From Microbacterium sp. (GTDB lineage Bacteria > Actinomycetota > Actinomycetes > Actinomycetales > Microbacteriaceae), in assembly GCA_029239165.1 (NCBI GenBank), contig JAQZBG010000002.1, positions 1 to 64,000 of the forward strand: 64,000 bases of DNA. The letters are read 5' to 3'. Below are positions 63,180-64,000 of this stretch, piece by piece. A program made the position numbers and the translations under genes. Below the pieces are notes generated by a model. It did no database searches. It saw nothing but the letters and a program-made list of their open reading frames with translations, and was not told the origin of the DNA. Every line of letters starts with the position of its first letter. The stretch's first letter is position 1.

Positions 63180-63645
63180 CCCGCAGGGGCCCCGGGGTCG
63201 CCGTACCGGCCCCGGGCTCCTGCTCGCCCTCCTCGCCGCGATCTTCGTCGTCGTCGTTCTGGTCTCCGGCTGCTCCACCGCGGCGGGGTACGTCCAGAAG
63301 GGGCAGGACATCATCTCGGCCGACAACCTCGAGGAGCAGCACGACCGCGTCATCCGCGAGTGGCGCTCGCTCACCACCGCGGCCGACAACGCCTGCGCCG
63401 CCCAGGCGGAGCAGGATCGCGACCCGAACGCCCCGGTCCTCGTCGAGGGCCCCGCACTCGCCTACGCCGCCACCTACCGGACGGTCTGGGCCGAGTACAA
63501 CGCCCGCACGGAGAACATCTTCGAGGCCGGATTCGTCGGACCCCTCGGCTACCCGAAGGACATCCCGAACTTCGTCACCGGCCCCACCCCCGACTTCTGC
63601 CAGGTGAGCGTCAAGCTCGCCGAGCTGAAGGCCGCCGCAGAGTAA
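63163..63645 (+). CDS. Second lipoprotein / membrane-anchored protein
   Basis: A 160-residue protein with basic N-terminus, hydrophobic segment (LLLALLAAIFVVVVLVSGC), and a lipobox VSGC. The outer part has two further cysteines and helical/aromatic composition. Starts inside the end of the previous lipoprotein gene, so the two are probably made together. Confidence 0.75.
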   Translation: MALLDNPQGPRGRRTGPGLLLALLAAIFVVVVLVSGCSTAAGYVQKGQDIISADNLEEQHDRVIREWRSLTTAADNACAAQAEQDRDPNAPVLVEGPALAYAATYRTVWAEYNARTENIFEAGFVGPLGYPKDIPNFVTGPTPDFCQVSVKLAELKAAAE

Positions 63646-63658
63646 GGAGCACCACCTC

Positions 63659-63841
63659 ATGAACACCAACCTCCCCCAGGCCTCCGCGGACGCAGCGATG
63701 CGCTTCGCCGCCGCGGCCCGAGACCTGAACAGCCTCGCCGAAGAGTTCGAGACGGCCGTCGCGGCCGCCCGCGAAGGCATCCGCCCCGTGCTGGACGCCC
63801 TGCAGCTCCTCGCCCCGATCGACCTGAACGGCGGTATCTGA
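63659..63841 (+). CDS. Unknown 60-residue protein
   Basis: Preceded by AAGGAG. Helical, alanine-rich (DAAMRFAAAARDLNSLAEEF) with a hydrophobic end. Not recognised. Confidence 0.65.
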   Translation: MNTNLPQASADAAMRFAAAARDLNSLAEEFETAVAAAREGIRPVLDALQLLAPIDLNGGI

Positions 63842-63842
63842 G

Positions 63843-64000
63843 ATGTCGGCGCGCGTCAGCTTCGAGCACAACACCTCCGGCGCCCGCGTGGAAGGCGAGT
63901 ACATCGCCGACACCGGCATCGCCTGGATGGTGAAGGCCGGCAACCTCCCGGTCCTGGTCCTCTCGCAGGACGAGTGGTCCTCGGTGCCGGCGCGCGCCGA
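63843..64000 (+). CDS. Unknown protein, N-terminal fragment at window edge
   Basis: ATG one base after the previous stop. Fifty-two residues are visible before the edge: a beta-rich start (RVSFEHNTSGARVEGEYI) and a further strand LPVLVLSQDEW. The 3' end is outside the window. Confidence 0.6.
   Translation, partial: MSARVSFEHNTSGARVEGEYIADTGIAWMVKAGNLPVLVLSQDEWSSVPARA

Noticed and set aside
1-64000. CRISPR array, insertion sequence or transposase
   Set aside because: No regularly spaced long repeats and no transposase motifs were seen; the only recombinase is the phage integrase.

Overview
The window is almost certainly a stretch of a temperate siphovirus genome that infects a high-GC actinobacterium. 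The evidence is the uniformly GC-rich coding, a WhiB-like protein, leaderless transcription starts of actinobacterial type, and an attachment core derived from a tRNA-Thr gene. Placement of the host within Microbacteriaceae is inference. An intact attP lies next to the integrase with phage genes continuing on both sides, so this is the free-phage arrangement and not an integrated prophage flanked by attL and attR. Both edges cut through genes, so the genome is longer than the window.

Layout. (1) 1-6.9 kb, rightward: terminase, portal, protease/scaffold, decoration protein, major capsid protein, head fibre and a probable connector. (2) 6.9-11.4 kb: a lysogeny island inserted into the structural block. 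It holds a leftward integrase and a small leftward gene, attP, then a rightward excisionase-like gene, a cytosine methyltransferase and a string of small overlapping genes. (3) 11.4-30.6 kb, rightward: connectors, tail terminator, two tail-tube candidates, frameshifted tail chaperones, a 1415-residue tape measure, minor tail proteins with collagen-like and collar domains, endolysin, membrane proteins, a metallophosphoesterase and a holin-like protein. A strong hairpin at 30.66 kb closes this unit. (4) 57.2-30.7 kb, leftward: mostly small unknown genes joined by ATGA/GTGA overlaps. It includes a SNF2-like helicase, a polynucleotide kinase-phosphatase with an RNA ligase, a WhiB-like protein, a recombination set (Cas4/RecB-like nuclease, Sak4-like ATPase, possible ssDNA-binding protein), a primase-polymerase/helicase, a RuvC-like resolvase and one tRNA-like gene of abnormal length. 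(5) 57.4-64 kb, rightward: a solitary membrane-protein gene, then early genes including a MazG-like protein and two lipoproteins.

Regulation is the most distinctive feature. Structural genes are headed by a repeated promoter whose TAGACT hexamer lies 7-8 bases before the ATG in five of eight copies, so those mRNAs should be leaderless. Six of the eight copies also carry ACCCC at one fixed distance upstream. Separately, a palindromic element (core TAGCTAGCTAA or TAGCTAGATAA; best copies ATTTAGCTAGCTAAAT and TTTATCTAGATAAA) recurs in intergenic gaps across the window and overlaps several recognisable promoters, as expected for repressor operators or stoperators. A roughly 40-bp promoter-operator module is present twice in opposite orientations (40.4 and 57.85 kb), facing the leftward recombination/replication genes and the rightward early genes. 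The repressor itself was not identified.

Many proteins have no recognisable family; these are described as such. No DNA polymerase, CRISPR array or insertion sequence was seen.
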